Origin: Rhodococcus sp. KRD162 | Lineage (GTDB): Bacteria; Actinomycetota; Actinomycetes; Mycobacteriales; Mycobacteriaceae | DNA: 64,000 nt | Assembly: GCF_017168335.1 (NCBI RefSeq) | Contig: NZ_JABFAU010000011.1 | Location: forward strand, 173,418-237,417 | Reading direction: 5' to 3' | Shown here: in pieces, positions 18,301-27,667 of the stretch | Position numbering within the stretch: the stretch's first letter is position 1 | How the letters are laid out: the number at the start of each line of letters is the position of its first letter | Position numbers and translations under genes: made by a program | Notes under the pieces: generated by a model | Told to the model about the DNA's origin: nothing | Database searches by the model: none | The model's input: the letters and a program-made list of their open reading frames with translations, nothing else

Positions 18301-19242
18301 GTGAGTACTGATCAACTGGCCGAATTGCACCTGCACATCGAAGGGTCTCTCGAACCTCCGTTGATCTTCGAGCTCGCCGAGCGCAATGGACTGTCGTTGC
18401 CCTACAACGACATCGATGAACTGCGCGCGAAATACGAGTTCACCGACCTGCAGTCGTTCCTGGATCTGTACTACGCGAACATGGCAGTGCTGCAGACGGC
18501 AGAGGACTTCGCCGATCTCGCTCGGGCCTATTTCCGACGTACAGCGCAGGCCGGAGTGACGCACGCGGAGATCTTCTTCGATCCGCAGGCGCACACCGAG
18601 CGCGGCGTCCCCCTCGCGGCCGTCGTCGACGGACTGGCCGACGCGTGTGCCTCCAGTGAGCGCGAATTCGGCGTCACCAGTGGATTGATCGCGTCGATCC
18701 TGCGAGACAAGCCGGTACTGCATGCGAATCAGTTGCTCGACGACCTGTTGGCGATGCAGGCCCCGATCATCGGGCTCGGACTCGATTCCGCAGAGGTGGG
18801 CTACCCACCGTCGCTGTTCGTCGACGTATTCGCCAAGGCGCGTGCCGAGGGCCTCCATGTCGTTGCTCATGCCGGTGAAGAAGGTCCGCCGGAGTACATC
18901 TGGCAGGCGTTGGATCTGCTGAAGGTCGAGCGCATCGATCACGGCGTGCGATGCCTGGAAGACGAGGCGCTGATCGATCGTCTCATCGAGGAGCAGATTC
19001 CGCTCACCGTCTGCCCACTGTCCAATGTTCGGCTCAAGGTGGTCGACGAGGTCCAGCAGGTGCCGCTGCGTCGAATGCTCGAGCGAGGACTGTCGGTGTC
19101 GATCAATTCCGACGACCCCGCCTACTTCGGTGGCTACGTCGACGACAACTTTGCTGCCCTCGAAGCGGGGATGGGTCTCACTACGGCCGAGCGAAAGCAG
19201 CTGGCCGAGAACTCGATCCGCGCGAGCTTCGCGAAGCGGTAG
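18301..19242 (+). CDS. Adenine deaminase type 2 (adenosine deaminase family)
   Basis: This 313-residue metal-dependent hydrolase deaminates a purine base or nucleoside. Zinc ligands are visible as HLH at residues 10-12, HAGEE near 190 and the NSDDPAYFGGY segment near the C-terminus. The segments SLEPPLIFELAERN, QSFLDLYYANMAVLQ, EIFFDPQAHT and GLDSAEVGYPPS match the bacterial and fungal adenine deaminase subgroup (Aah1 type) better than true adenosine deaminase, so adenine salvage to hypoxanthine is the likelier reaction. The start is GTG 10 bp after the crotonase stop. The stop lies 1 bp from the convergent sulfite-oxidase-like gene. Confidence 0.9.
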   Translation: MSTDQLAELHLHIEGSLEPPLIFELAERNGLSLPYNDIDELRAKYEFTDLQSFLDLYYANMAVLQTAEDFADLARAYFRRTAQAGVTHAEIFFDPQAHTERGVPLAAVVDGLADACASSEREFGVTSGLIASILRDKPVLHANQLLDDLLAMQAPIIGLGLDSAEVGYPPSLFVDVFAKARAEGLHVVAHAGEEGPPEYIWQALDLLKVERIDHGVRCLEDEALIDRLIEEQIPLTVCPLSNVRLKVVDEVQQVPLRRMLERGLSVSINSDDPAYFGGYVDDNFAALEAGMGLTTAERKQLAENSIRASFAKR

Positions 19243-19243
19243 C

Positions 19244-20731
19244 TCAGGTCGCCGTCAGCGAGATCCTCGGGTAGCCGGTGGCCCCGTCGGGAACGGTGTC
19301 GGCGGTCTGGTTCGTTTGCAGCTCACCAGCGGAGTTGGTGGCGCGGGCGCGGACCGAATGCTGTCCCGCAGGCAAGTCGAGCTCCACCACCCACTGCCTC
19401 CAGGTGTCCTTGGAGTACTCCTGCGAGAGCGTGGCCGGCACCCAATTGCCCTCGTCCACTTGTACTTCCACGCCGTCGATGCCGGTGTGCTGATCCCAGG
19501 CGACGCCCGCGACCACCGTCTTCCCGGCAGGCACCGAGCTGCCCGATCGCGGGGTGTCGATTCGAGAGGCCGTCTTGATCGGTCCGCGCGCTCCCCAGCC
19601 TCGGTCGGTCCAGTACGCGGTCACGCGATCGAATCGGGTGATCTCGATATCGGTGACCCATTTGGTCGCCGAGACGTAGCCGTACAGGCCGGGGACGACG
19701 AGCCTCGCCGGGTAGCCGTGCTCCACGGGCAACGGTGCGCCGTTCATGCCGACAGCGAGCAGCGCGTCGCGGCCGTCGAGCAGCACCTCGATGGGCGTGC
19801 CCGCGGTGAAGGCGTCACTGCTCGACGACAGGGCCATGTCCGCATCCGGCGAAATGCCTGCTTCCTCGAGAATGTCCTTCAGCGGGTAACCGATCCACGT
19901 CGCATTGCCCACCAGATCGCCGCCGACGATATTGGACACGCAGGTCAGGGTTATCGTCTTCTCCACCGCCTGACGTTGTGCAAGATCGGCGAACGTCAGC
20001 ACGATCTCGCGGTCCACCATCCCGTGGATACGCAGCGACCACGTGTCCGACGCCACGCGCGGCACGACCAACGCAGTATCGATGCGATAGAAGTCCTCGT
20101 TCGGCGTGATGTACGACGCGAGGCCGTCGATCTTCAGGTCTGCCCCGTCCGGTATCGGGGGCTGCGGCGTCGGCGTCGGGAGCATGAAACCGAGACGATC
20201 GGCGGTGACTGCTCGGGCCGAGGTCAGCATCCGTCCGGCTGTTCCGGCGACCACTCCGAGTGCCGCGGCACCGGCGGCGAGAGTCAGGAAGCTGCGTCGG
20301 TTCATGCCTTCGGTCGCAGGGGCAGCGGCACCGATGAGGGCGTGCAGGACGACGATGCCCACGATGACGCCGCCGATGGTCGGAACCGCATAGACGACTG
20401 TGGCGTCGGGGCGGGTGACGGCCGCGAGGACGCCGAGTACACCCAGAGCCGCGAACACCGCTGCACCGATCGGCTTGCGGGCGATACCTGCCGCTGCGGC
20501 GACAGCGGCGATCACGAGGGCCATGCCGACGAACAGGGCGAGTTTGTCCGAGGTGCCGAATGTATCGATGGCCCACTCACGGACCGGGGCCGGACTGTGG
20601 TCGACGGCCGAGGACCCGACGGCGGTCAGCGGCGACGAGGTCGGTCCGATGGGTACGGCGATCAGCTCACCGACGCCGAGGACGACTCCGGCCGCGATGA
20701 TGCCGGACAGCGCGCGTTTTCCTGTACTCAC
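19244..20731 (-). CDS. Membrane-anchored molybdopterin oxidoreductase, sulfite oxidase family
   Basis: This 495-residue protein has about four membrane segments in residues 10-133 and a fifth preceded by a twin-arginine-like motif (NRRSFLTLA, 144-152). A periplasmic sulfite-oxidase-type catalytic domain follows from about 200. Cys264 in TLTCVSNIVGG is the expected molybdenum ligand. The C-terminal third is the Ig-like dimerisation domain. The real substrate is unknown; relatives include YedY/MsrP-like reductases and sulfite dehydrogenases. I chose GTG 20731 with GGAG just upstream. A longer frame runs into the lactone oxidase gene and was rejected. Confidence 0.9.
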   Translation of the reverse strand: MSTGKRALSGIIAAGVVLGVGELIAVPIGPTSSPLTAVGSSAVDHSPAPVREWAIDTFGTSDKLALFVGMALVIAAVAAAAGIARKPIGAAVFAALGVLGVLAAVTRPDATVVYAVPTIGGVIVGIVVLHALIGAAAPATEGMNRRSFLTLAAGAAALGVVAGTAGRMLTSARAVTADRLGFMLPTPTPQPPIPDGADLKIDGLASYITPNEDFYRIDTALVVPRVASDTWSLRIHGMVDREIVLTFADLAQRQAVEKTITLTCVSNIVGGDLVGNATWIGYPLKDILEEAGISPDADMALSSSSDAFTAGTPIEVLLDGRDALLAVGMNGAPLPVEHGYPARLVVPGLYGYVSATKWVTDIEITRFDRVTAYWTDRGWGARGPIKTASRIDTPRSGSSVPAGKTVVAGVAWDQHTGIDGVEVQVDEGNWVPATLSQEYSKDTWRQWVVELDLPAGQHSVRARATNSAGELQTNQTADTVPDGATGYPRISLTAT

Positions 20732-20792
20732 TCGCTCCAATGTAAGCGAAACGGTCGTGCGCGGTATTTCGTGGCAGTGTGCGAACCGCCGC

Positions 20793-22106
20793 TCACGACA
20801 ACAAACGTTCGAGGTAGTCGCTGCCGAACAACTTTCCCGGGTCCATCGCATTGCGGATGCGTAGGAAGTCGTCGAAGTGATCGTAGGAATCGCGCAGTTC
20901 GGCGCTGCTGAGTGAGTGCAGTTTGCCCCAATGTGGCCGACCGCCGACGCTGCGGCAGATGGCTTCGACCGCATCGAAGTATTCTCGGTGGTCACGCCGG
21001 TGATATTGGTGCACGGCGAGGTACGCCGTCGGGCGTCCCGACGCGGTGGAGAGCCAGATGTCGTCGGCCGCGGCGAAGCGTACCTCGACGGGAAACGCGA
21101 TGGACACCGCTGATCGCTCGAGCCAACGATCCACCTCGCGCAGCACCCACCCGATCTCGGACACCGGTACCGCGTACTCCATCTCGACGAACTTCACGGT
21201 CCGCGACGACGCGAACACCCGGTACGAGCGGTCGGTGTACTCGCGGGCAGACAGCGCCCGGGCCGAGACCGCATTGAGCGCAGGAATCAGAGCAGGCACA
21301 CGCGTCACCAGGCGATTGAGGCCCTCGAAGACGGTGTTGGACAACAGTTCGTCGTCGACGTACGAGCGCACTCTTCCCAGTGGTCGCAGCGTCGCGTCAC
21401 CGGGCAGGCGGGTGTTGCGTTTGGTCAGCACTCGGTCGGTGTGCGGAAACCAGTAGAACTCGAAGTGGTCGACGCCTGCGATGGTCTCCTCGATGTCCTC
21501 GAGGGTTTCCCGCAGCGTCGACGGCTCCTCGACGGCGCGCAGGGCGAAGGCCGGCACGCACTCGAGCGTCACCCGGGTGATCACACCGAGCGCACCGAGG
21601 CCGACGCGGGCCGCGTCGAACACATCGGAGTTTTCCTCGCGAGAGCACTGCACCAGCTTTCCGTCCGCCGTCATCAATTCCAGCGCACGTACCTGGGTGG
21701 CGATGCCGCCGAAGCGTGCTCCGGTTCCATGAGTTCCCGTGGAGATGGCTCCGGCGATGGATTGCTCGTCGATATCGCCCAGATTGGTCATGGCCACCCC
21801 GAGGTCCCACAGCCGAGCGGTCAGCTCGTGCAGCCGAGTGCCGGCAAGTACCGTCACGTCCGCGCAGCCGTCGGCCCCGCGAACGACCGATTCGATCCCG
21901 CGCAGTGAATCCAGGCCGATCTGGACTCCGTCGGTGACGGCAATCGGGGTGAAGGAATGCCCGGCACCGACACACCGCACCGACTGGGACCGCGCCGCGG
22001 CAGCCTGCACTTCGACTCGGAGGTCGTCCACCGACGAGGGTTCGGCTGTGTGCGAAGGGAACGCACACTGATTGCCCGCCCAGTTCTGCCACGACCGCTC
22101 GATCAT
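20793..22106 (-). CDS. FAD-linked sugar-lactone oxidase (D-arabinono/L-gulonolactone oxidase family)
   Basis: This 437-residue enzyme belongs to the vanillyl-alcohol-oxidase-type flavoproteins. The N-terminal FAD domain holds VGAGHSFTPI with the His that carries covalent FAD in many relatives, and the AGAISTGTHGTG motif. The C-terminal ALO domain ends with PHWGKLHSL, a family signature whose Lys and His sit near the flavin. It oxidises an aldonolactone, giving ascorbate-like products and hydrogen peroxide. It diverges from the TetR gene across a 99-bp region with direct repeats, so the TetR may control it. Confidence 0.92.
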   Translation of the reverse strand: MIERSWQNWAGNQCAFPSHTAEPSSVDDLRVEVQAAAARSQSVRCVGAGHSFTPIAVTDGVQIGLDSLRGIESVVRGADGCADVTVLAGTRLHELTARLWDLGVAMTNLGDIDEQSIAGAISTGTHGTGARFGGIATQVRALELMTADGKLVQCSREENSDVFDAARVGLGALGVITRVTLECVPAFALRAVEEPSTLRETLEDIEETIAGVDHFEFYWFPHTDRVLTKRNTRLPGDATLRPLGRVRSYVDDELLSNTVFEGLNRLVTRVPALIPALNAVSARALSAREYTDRSYRVFASSRTVKFVEMEYAVPVSEIGWVLREVDRWLERSAVSIAFPVEVRFAAADDIWLSTASGRPTAYLAVHQYHRRDHREYFDAVEAICRSVGGRPHWGKLHSLSSAELRDSYDHFDDFLRIRNAMDPGKLFGSDYLERLLS

Positions 22107-22124
22107 CGAATCACTATGTCAAAT

Positions 22125-22162
22125 AGTCGTTCCGCAGGCTCATGTGAGTCGTTCCGCATGAG
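22125..22162. promoter_or_regulatory. Direct and inverted repeats between lactone oxidase and TetR genes
   Basis: AGTCGTTCCGCA occurs twice (22125-22136 and 22147-22158) with a 22-bp period, about two helical turns. CTCATG at 22139-22144 and CATGAG at 22157-22162 form an inverted pair. This is a good place for the TetR protein or another regulator to bind both divergent promoters. Confidence 0.45.
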
Positions 22163-22205
22163 TCAATCCGAGGCACAGACTCAGGCTGCGCCCTAGTATC
22201 GGGTC

Positions 22206-22847
22206 ATGCAATCGAGGCTGCCTGCGGATGTGCGACGCGCACAACTGGTGCAGTCGGCGATCGACGTTGCCGAGCGAGTGGGAATCGAGTCTCTGACGGT
22301 CCGCGCGCTCTCGGAGTACGCCGGTGTCACCAAGGGCATAGTGCAATACCACTTCGAGACGAAGCAGGATCTGGTGATCGCGATGGGGGAGCACCTCATC
22401 GTCGACGTCACCGAGATTCTGCACGCCGCTCTGGCCAGCGCAGTGGACACCCGCGAGCTGCCGGGCGTGCGGGGTCTGCGCGAACTGGTGCACGGCGGGC
22501 TGAGCGCGGTGTGGTTGTTGATCGAGAAGTCGCCGGACCGGCAGTTGCTCGCTTACGAGATCAAGACCTACCTGCTCAGACACCGCGCGCTCGGGTCGGC
22601 CACGGCAGCCGAGATCGCCAGTGGCCAGTATCGGATCAGAGATACCGAGGCGCGGCAGTTCTTCGAGAACTGTTCCGATCACACCGGTACACGGTGGTTG
22701 GAGCCGGTGGAATCGATTGCCCGTTTCGGGATGGCCACCCTCGACGGCTTGGTGTTGCGGTGGTTGGTCGACGGTGATGATCTCGAGGTGCTGGCGCAGA
22801 TAGACGACCTGTCGGGTCTGATCGCGGCCAAGGCCCAGGACCGCTGA
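22206..22847 (+). CDS. TetR/AcrR-family transcriptional regulator
   Basis: This 213-residue regulator has an N-terminal helix-turn-helix (about residues 8-55) with VRALSEYAGVTKGIVQYHFETKQDL, close to the TetR consensus. The C-terminal ligand domain is divergent. It is divergent from the lactone oxidase gene and lies 63 bp upstream of the amino-acid deaminase gene, so it may regulate one or both. A TAGTAT box ends just before the ATG, so the transcript may be leaderless. Confidence 0.92.
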   Translation: MQSRLPADVRRAQLVQSAIDVAERVGIESLTVRALSEYAGVTKGIVQYHFETKQDLVIAMGEHLIVDVTEILHAALASAVDTRELPGVRGLRELVHGGLSAVWLLIEKSPDRQLLAYEIKTYLLRHRALGSATAAEIASGQYRIRDTEARQFFENCSDHTGTRWLEPVESIARFGMATLDGLVLRWLVDGDDLEVLAQIDDLSGLIAAKAQDR

Positions 22848-22910
22848 GTGTTCGCCGGGACTTCTCGGCGGCGGAGTGCTTGACTGTGCAGGCCCGGCAA
22901 CGACGAAGGA

Positions 22911-24134
22911 ATGAGCCGTATGAGTTCGATCGCTGGTGTCGCAATCACCGACTCGACACCATTGTCCCGCATCGCCGCCGCCACCGAGGGGCTCGAATCC
23001 CCCTTGGCTGCAGTCGATTCGACGGCTCTCGATGCCAACGCATCGGCGCTGCTGGCTCGAGCGAACGGGGTCCCCATCCGGATTGCGAGCAAGTCGGTGC
23101 GGTGTCGGGCAGTGCTTGATCGGGTTCTCGCGAGCGAGGGCGTGCGTGGGGTCATGGCGTACTCGTTGCCCGAAGCCGTGTGGCTGGCACGCAACGGCGT
23201 CGACGACATCGTGATGGGATACCCGAGCGTCGACCGCACCGCGCTCGCCGAGGTCGTCAACGATCGGGTGCTCTCGGGTCGTGTCACCTTGATGGTCGAC
23301 GATCTCGCACAGCTCGAGATCGTCCGTGAGGTAACCGACAGCGAGTTGCTCAAGCCGCGCATCTGCATCGACGTCGATGCCTCGCTGCGGATCGGGCCGC
23401 TGCACATCGGGGTCAGGCGTTCGCCGTTGCGCGAACCCGAGCAGGTCGCTGCTTTCGCGCGGGCGGCGCGATCACGCGGGTTTCGGGTGGTCGGTCTGAT
23501 GTTCTACGAGGCGCAGATCGCCGGTGTCCCCGATTCCAATGTCGCGGTGGAATTGATGAAGTCGTTCTCTGCTCGCGAGATCTCCACGCGCAGAGCTGCG
23601 GTGGTCGAGGCGGTGACTGCTGCGATCGGCCCCATCGAGATCGTCAACAGCGGGGGCACTGGTTCGATCGACTTCTCTGCGGCAGATCCGGCCGTCACCG
23701 AGGTCACGGCAGGATCGGGCCTGTTCGCGCCGACGCTGTTCGATCGGTATCGCGCGTTCTCGGCCGAGCCCTCGCTGTTCTTCGCCCTGCCTGCGGTGCG
23801 TAAGCCCACCCCGCAGATCGCCACGTTGTTCGGCGGTGGATACATCGCCTCGGGGCCCGCGTCGGCGTCGAGATCACCTCGTCCGGTCGCGTGGTCGAGG
23901 AAGGTCGCAGGAGTGGTGACATCGGGTCTGAAGTTGCTGCGCAACGAGGGCGCGGGCGAGGTGCAGACTCCGGTGAGTGGGGCCGAGGAGGTGCAGATCG
24001 GTGATCGCGTCTGGTTTCGTCATGCGAAGGCGGGCGAGTTGTGCGAGCGGTTCGACGCACTGCAGCTGGTGCACGCGGACGGATCTGTCGAGGCGGTGCC
24101 CACCTATCGTGGCGAGGGAATGGCTTTCGGCTGA
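22911..24134 (+). CDS. Amino acid deaminase/aldolase, alanine-racemase fold
   Basis: This 407-residue PLP enzyme resembles D-serine dehydratase and D-threonine aldolase. The N-terminal TIM barrel carries the PLP Lys in RIASKSVRC, and the mid part has SGGTGS-type phosphate binding. The C-terminal beta domain has HAKAGELCERFD, matching the metal-binding His and Cys of the eukaryotic-type D-serine dehydratases. The exact amino acid is unknown. It follows the TetR gene on the same strand. Its last 31 bp overlap the end of the convergent helicase gene (24104-24134). A second start (ATG 22920) is possible. Confidence 0.87.
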   Translation: MSRMSSIAGVAITDSTPLSRIAAATEGLESPLAAVDSTALDANASALLARANGVPIRIASKSVRCRAVLDRVLASEGVRGVMAYSLPEAVWLARNGVDDIVMGYPSVDRTALAEVVNDRVLSGRVTLMVDDLAQLEIVREVTDSELLKPRICIDVDASLRIGPLHIGVRRSPLREPEQVAAFARAARSRGFRVVGLMFYEAQIAGVPDSNVAVELMKSFSAREISTRRAAVVEAVTAAIGPIEIVNSGGTGSIDFSAADPAVTEVTAGSGLFAPTLFDRYRAFSAEPSLFFALPAVRKPTPQIATLFGGGYIASGPASASRSPRPVAWSRKVAGVVTSGLKLLRNEGAGEVQTPVSGAEEVQIGDRVWFRHAKAGELCERFDALQLVHADGSVEAVPTYRGEGMAFG

Positions 24135-27100
24135 ATTCCGTTCTCGCACAAGGCCATGAAGGTTCCGAGGGTGCTCAGTCCGGTCGGCGTCGACGGTAGG
24201 TACTGCGTCAAGGCTCGCGATCGGATCAGTATGGCGGCCCACTGACCACGGGAGACCGCGACATTGAGTCTGTTGCGCGAGAGCAGAAATCCCATGCCCC
24301 GCGGAACATCCTCGATCGCCGATGCTGCCATCGAGATCAGTACCACCGGGGCTTGTCGGCCCTGAAATTTGTCGACGGTGCCCACCGAGACGTCGCCGAG
24401 TCCCGCAGCTGCGAGTCGTTCGACGATGACGGCGACCTGAGCGTTGTAGGCCGCGACGACCAGGAAGTCGGTCTGTTCCATCGGCCGGGATCCCTCGAAG
24501 GACTGGGGGTCGCTCCACGGTCGGCCCAGCAGGTCCTGCACTCGGGCAACGATCTCGTCGGCTTCCTCCACCGAATCGGTGGAGTTTCCATGATGGTCGA
24601 GATAGACGATGTGCAGGCCGGGCTCGAGAGCATCGAGTGAACGTGCCTGTGTCACAGTGCTGTTGGACTCGAGTTTGCCCTCGTACGACAATGCCGAGAC
24701 GGGTGCACACAGATCCGGATGCATCCGCCACGTCGTCGCGAGGAAATAGCCGCGGTCGGCGGGCAGCGTCGGGTGGCCGTCGGTGATCCAGCCGAGCGCC
24801 GACTCGTCCACGGGTTCGGGATGGGTGCCTTGGCTGACCTGTGGCAGCTGCGCCGGATCGCCGAGCAGCAACAGATTGCGGGCGGAGACCGAGACGGCGA
24901 TGGTGTTGGCCAGAGAGAACTGTCCCGCCTCGTCGACGACGAGTAGATCCAGGGCCCCGGGCGGTATCCGGCCCGGGTTGGAGAAGTCCCAGGCGGTGCC
25001 GCCGATGACGCACCCTGCCTCGGCGTCGGTGACGAAACGAGAGTAGTCCGAGGGGTCCACGACTGTGTGGGCAGTCGGGGCCTTCTTGCCCACTCGGGCC
25101 GGGTCCACTCCGGCCGCCACGACGGTGTCCAGCAGATTGTTCACCACGTGGTGCGACTGGCCGACGACGCCTATTCGCCAGTGATGAACATCGACCAATT
25201 CGGCGATCACCCGCGCTGCGGTGTAGGTCTTCCCGGTTCCGGGCGGCCCCTGCACGGCTACGTAGGAGTTGTCCAGATCGAGCAGCGCAGCGGTGACCGC
25301 AGTGGCATAGTCGCTGCCCTGCACCGCGGGGAGGCCGTTCCCGGAGCGAGTTCGGGGCGCAGAGGAGGTCAGCAGATCGGCGACGGCGGTGCGCGGCAGC
25401 TGCGGCAGGGCGGTGCTGACCTCGCCGGCAACTCCGGCGATGGCCTCTTCGAGATACTTGGTGGCAGGCGGCGGCTCCGGTGCGGTCGCGATGGGGAAGT
25501 CGATGTAGGCGTCCACACCCTTGCGCAGGTTCTCCTGCACCACGACCATGTCCAAGGGGCCCTCGTAGCCGGTCTCGACGATCTCCACCGACGTGGTCGC
25601 CCGATGGTTCGGCTGCTGCTTCGGTAGTCCCTCGGGGGCGGGATCGGCATACAGCAGTTTGACCTTCGCGCCCGAGAGTGCACCGTTGCTCAGATGCCCC
25701 AGCAGCTTGATCTGTCGACGCAGTACCCGTTGCGTCGGCGCTGTCTTCATCCAGTCGTGCACCAGTTCTGCGCGTTCGACTTTCAACACCTCTGCCGCGT
25801 CGGCCCACTCGTCCAGGGGTTGGGTGAGGCGATCGAAGTGCGCCCACCAGAACGGCTTTCGCTCGCGCCGGTGGTAACCGATGGCACCGGAGAACAGGGC
25901 GACGGCCTGCTGGGTCGGGGTGCGGTCCCAGGCCAGTCCTGCGTATTCGGCGAGCGCATGTTCGAGCGGACTCGCGCTGTCGCCAGCGCGCTCCTGGGGC
26001 GCGAGCTGCTGATCCGCTCGCGGTGCCACACCGGCGTCCGCCGCTCGGTCGAGCAACCAATCACGCAGTCGCAGAGTCGATTCACAGTCGGTCCGGTTGT
26101 ACTCGGCGATGTCTGCGAGCAACGCCGCGGCCTCGGCCGTCTTGCCCTGGTCTCGTAGATCGCACCAGTTCGCGTATTCGACGATCGACGCAGCCGCGTC
26201 GGTGACGTCTCCGTCACGGGCCGCGGGCATGTACAGGGGTTCGAGCTTCTTGATGCTGTAGGACCTGGCCCCGATGCGCACCGCGGATCGCACGACGGGA
26301 TACAGGTCCACCAGAACGTTGTCTCGCAGTAGGTCGTCGACGGCGTCCTCGCCTACTCCGTGCCGACCGGCCAGGCGCAGCAGCGCGGTCTTCTCGTACG
26401 GCGCGTAGTGGTAGACGTGCATGTTCGGGTAGGCCGCGCGACGGGTGGTCACGTAGTCGAGGAACTCGATCAGGGCGCGGCGTTCCTGGGCGCGATCGTG
26501 CGCCCAGAACGGGAGGAAATCACCGTCGGCGGTGTAGACACCGAAGAGGTACTCGAGTCCCCACTCCGGGAGTCGAGCCCGCGGTACGCCCTCAGGTGCC
26601 GAACTGCCGGTCTCCGCCCACAGTGGGTCGCCCTCGAAATCGAAGAAGATGTCGCCCGGATCGGGCTCGGGGATCACGCCGAGGGCCTCGGCGTCGAAGA
26701 TTTCGAATTCGGGGTTGCCGCTACGTTCCTGGCGCACCTGCAACTCGGCCTGCGCTCGCAGATTCGTGATCGTGCGGCTGGAGATTCCGTCCACCGTCCC
26801 GGTCGAGGCGGCGAGCTCGTCGACGGTGGTGATTCCCGCGTCGAACAGTTTCTCCCGTGTGCTCACGCGCATGCCTGCGACGAGAACCAGGTCGCGATGG
26901 AGTTCGACTTCGACGGTGCAGGACGCACACTGTCCGCAGCCGGAGTAGCGCGGATCGAACCAGTCGACCACTGTGCCTTCGGCGTGGTGTTCGTCGAGGA
27001 TGTGCTGCAGATGGTCGCGAGACTGGCGATAGACCGGAAGGATCTCGGTCAGAGAGTGTGCGGAGTCGCTCCCGTCGCCGAGCATCAGGTGGGCGGTCTC

Positions 27101-27586
27101 GCTCGGGGTGATGCCGCCGGCACGCAACGCATCGGCATAGGCCGCCAGCTGCAGCAGCGCAGGCACTTTCGCGTGCCGCGACAGTTTGGTGTCGTAGACC
27201 GCGTAGCCGGATCCTTCGGCCACCAGGAAATCGCAGAAACCCAGGAATCGACCGTCGAAGAACGTGGCTTGATACAGCACGGGGGTACGAGCGGTCAGGG
27301 CGGTGAACGTCGCCCACGAGGCATCGGCCATCTCCTGCGCAGTGCGACCCGGTCGCTCCATCGTCAGTACGCCACCGGGGTAGCGCTGCTCGAATGCGTC
27401 GAGCTGACGGCGTTCGTGCTCGAATCCGAGGGCAGAGGTGCGGTCGAGCATCGGATCGGGCTCGGCCACTGTGCGCGGGAGCAGTCCGGTCAGCCCGTCC
27501 AGCCTGCGCAGCAGCCCGAATTCGCAGGACGCTGCCGCCGCCAGATCGCTGGCGCTGTAGATGACCCGATCGCCGAGGAGGAACAC
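24104..27586 (-). CDS. TM0106-family RecB-like nuclease fused to SF1 helicase
   Basis: This protein of 1160 residues combines three parts. The N-terminal PD-(D/E)XK nuclease has D119 in GFCDF and YDTK at 131-134. Cys21 pairs with a C217-x2-C220-x2-C223 group, which suggests an iron-sulfur staple as in AddB/Dna2 nucleases. Around residues 300-480 there is an RNase H-like segment (DIFFDFEGDP). A C-terminal SF1 helicase follows with Walker A GPPGTGKT, DEAGQ (motif II) and the downstream motifs TVDKFQGRQ and SRNRLNVAVSR. It is likely a DNA or RNA processing enzyme; a counterpart next to deaD exists in mycobacteria (Rv1251c). The start is GTG 27586; the upstream frame shadows the divergent hydrolase gene. 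Confidence 0.85.
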   Translation of the reverse strand: MFLLGDRVIYSASDLAAAASCEFGLLRRLDGLTGLLPRTVAEPDPMLDRTSALGFEHERRQLDAFEQRYPGGVLTMERPGRTAQEMADASWATFTALTARTPVLYQATFFDGRFLGFCDFLVAEGSGYAVYDTKLSRHAKVPALLQLAAYADALRAGGITPSETAHLMLGDGSDSAHSLTEILPVYRQSRDHLQHILDEHHAEGTVVDWFDPRYSGCGQCASCTVEVELHRDLVLVAGMRVSTREKLFDAGITTVDELAASTGTVDGISSRTITNLRAQAELQVRQERSGNPEFEIFDAEALGVIPEPDPGDIFFDFEGDPLWAETGSSAPEGVPRARLPEWGLEYLFGVYTADGDFLPFWAHDRAQERRALIEFLDYVTTRRAAYPNMHVYHYAPYEKTALLRLAGRHGVGEDAVDDLLRDNVLVDLYPVVRSAVRIGARSYSIKKLEPLYMPAARDGDVTDAAASIVEYANWCDLRDQGKTAEAAALLADIAEYNRTDCESTLRLRDWLLDRAADAGVAPRADQQLAPQERAGDSASPLEHALAEYAGLAWDRTPTQQAVALFSGAIGYHRRERKPFWWAHFDRLTQPLDEWADAAEVLKVERAELVHDWMKTAPTQRVLRRQIKLLGHLSNGALSGAKVKLLYADPAPEGLPKQQPNHRATTSVEIVETGYEGPLDMVVVQENLRKGVDAYIDFPIATAPEPPPATKYLEEAIAGVAGEVSTALPQLPRTAVADLLTSSAPRTRSGNGLPAVQGSDYATAVTAALLDLDNSYVAVQGPPGTGKTYTAARVIAELVDVHHWRIGVVGQSHHVVNNLLDTVVAAGVDPARVGKKAPTAHTVVDPSDYSRFVTDAEAGCVIGGTAWDFSNPGRIPPGALDLLVVDEAGQFSLANTIAVSVSARNLLLLGDPAQLPQVSQGTHPEPVDESALGWITDGHPTLPADRGYFLATTWRMHPDLCAPVSALSYEGKLESNSTVTQARSLDALEPGLHIVYLDHHGNSTDSVEEADEIVARVQDLLGRPWSDPQSFEGSRPMEQTDFLVVAAYNAQVAVIVERLAAAGLGDVSVGTVDKFQGRQAPVVLISMAASAIEDVPRGMGFLLSRNRLNVAVSRGQWAAILIRSRALTQYLPSTPTGLSTLGTFMALCENGIQPKAIPSPR

Positions 27587-27667
27587 AAGCGCCAACCCTA
27601 GCCATCGGTGGATGCGGCACCGGTCACGTTGTTCGCGGAAGCGGCCACGAGAAGGCAAAATGATCGA

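Noticed and set aside
19025-20911. A 628-codon frame on the plus strand
   Set aside because: It runs over the end of the deaminase gene and antisense to the sulfite-oxidase-type gene; no domain is visible.
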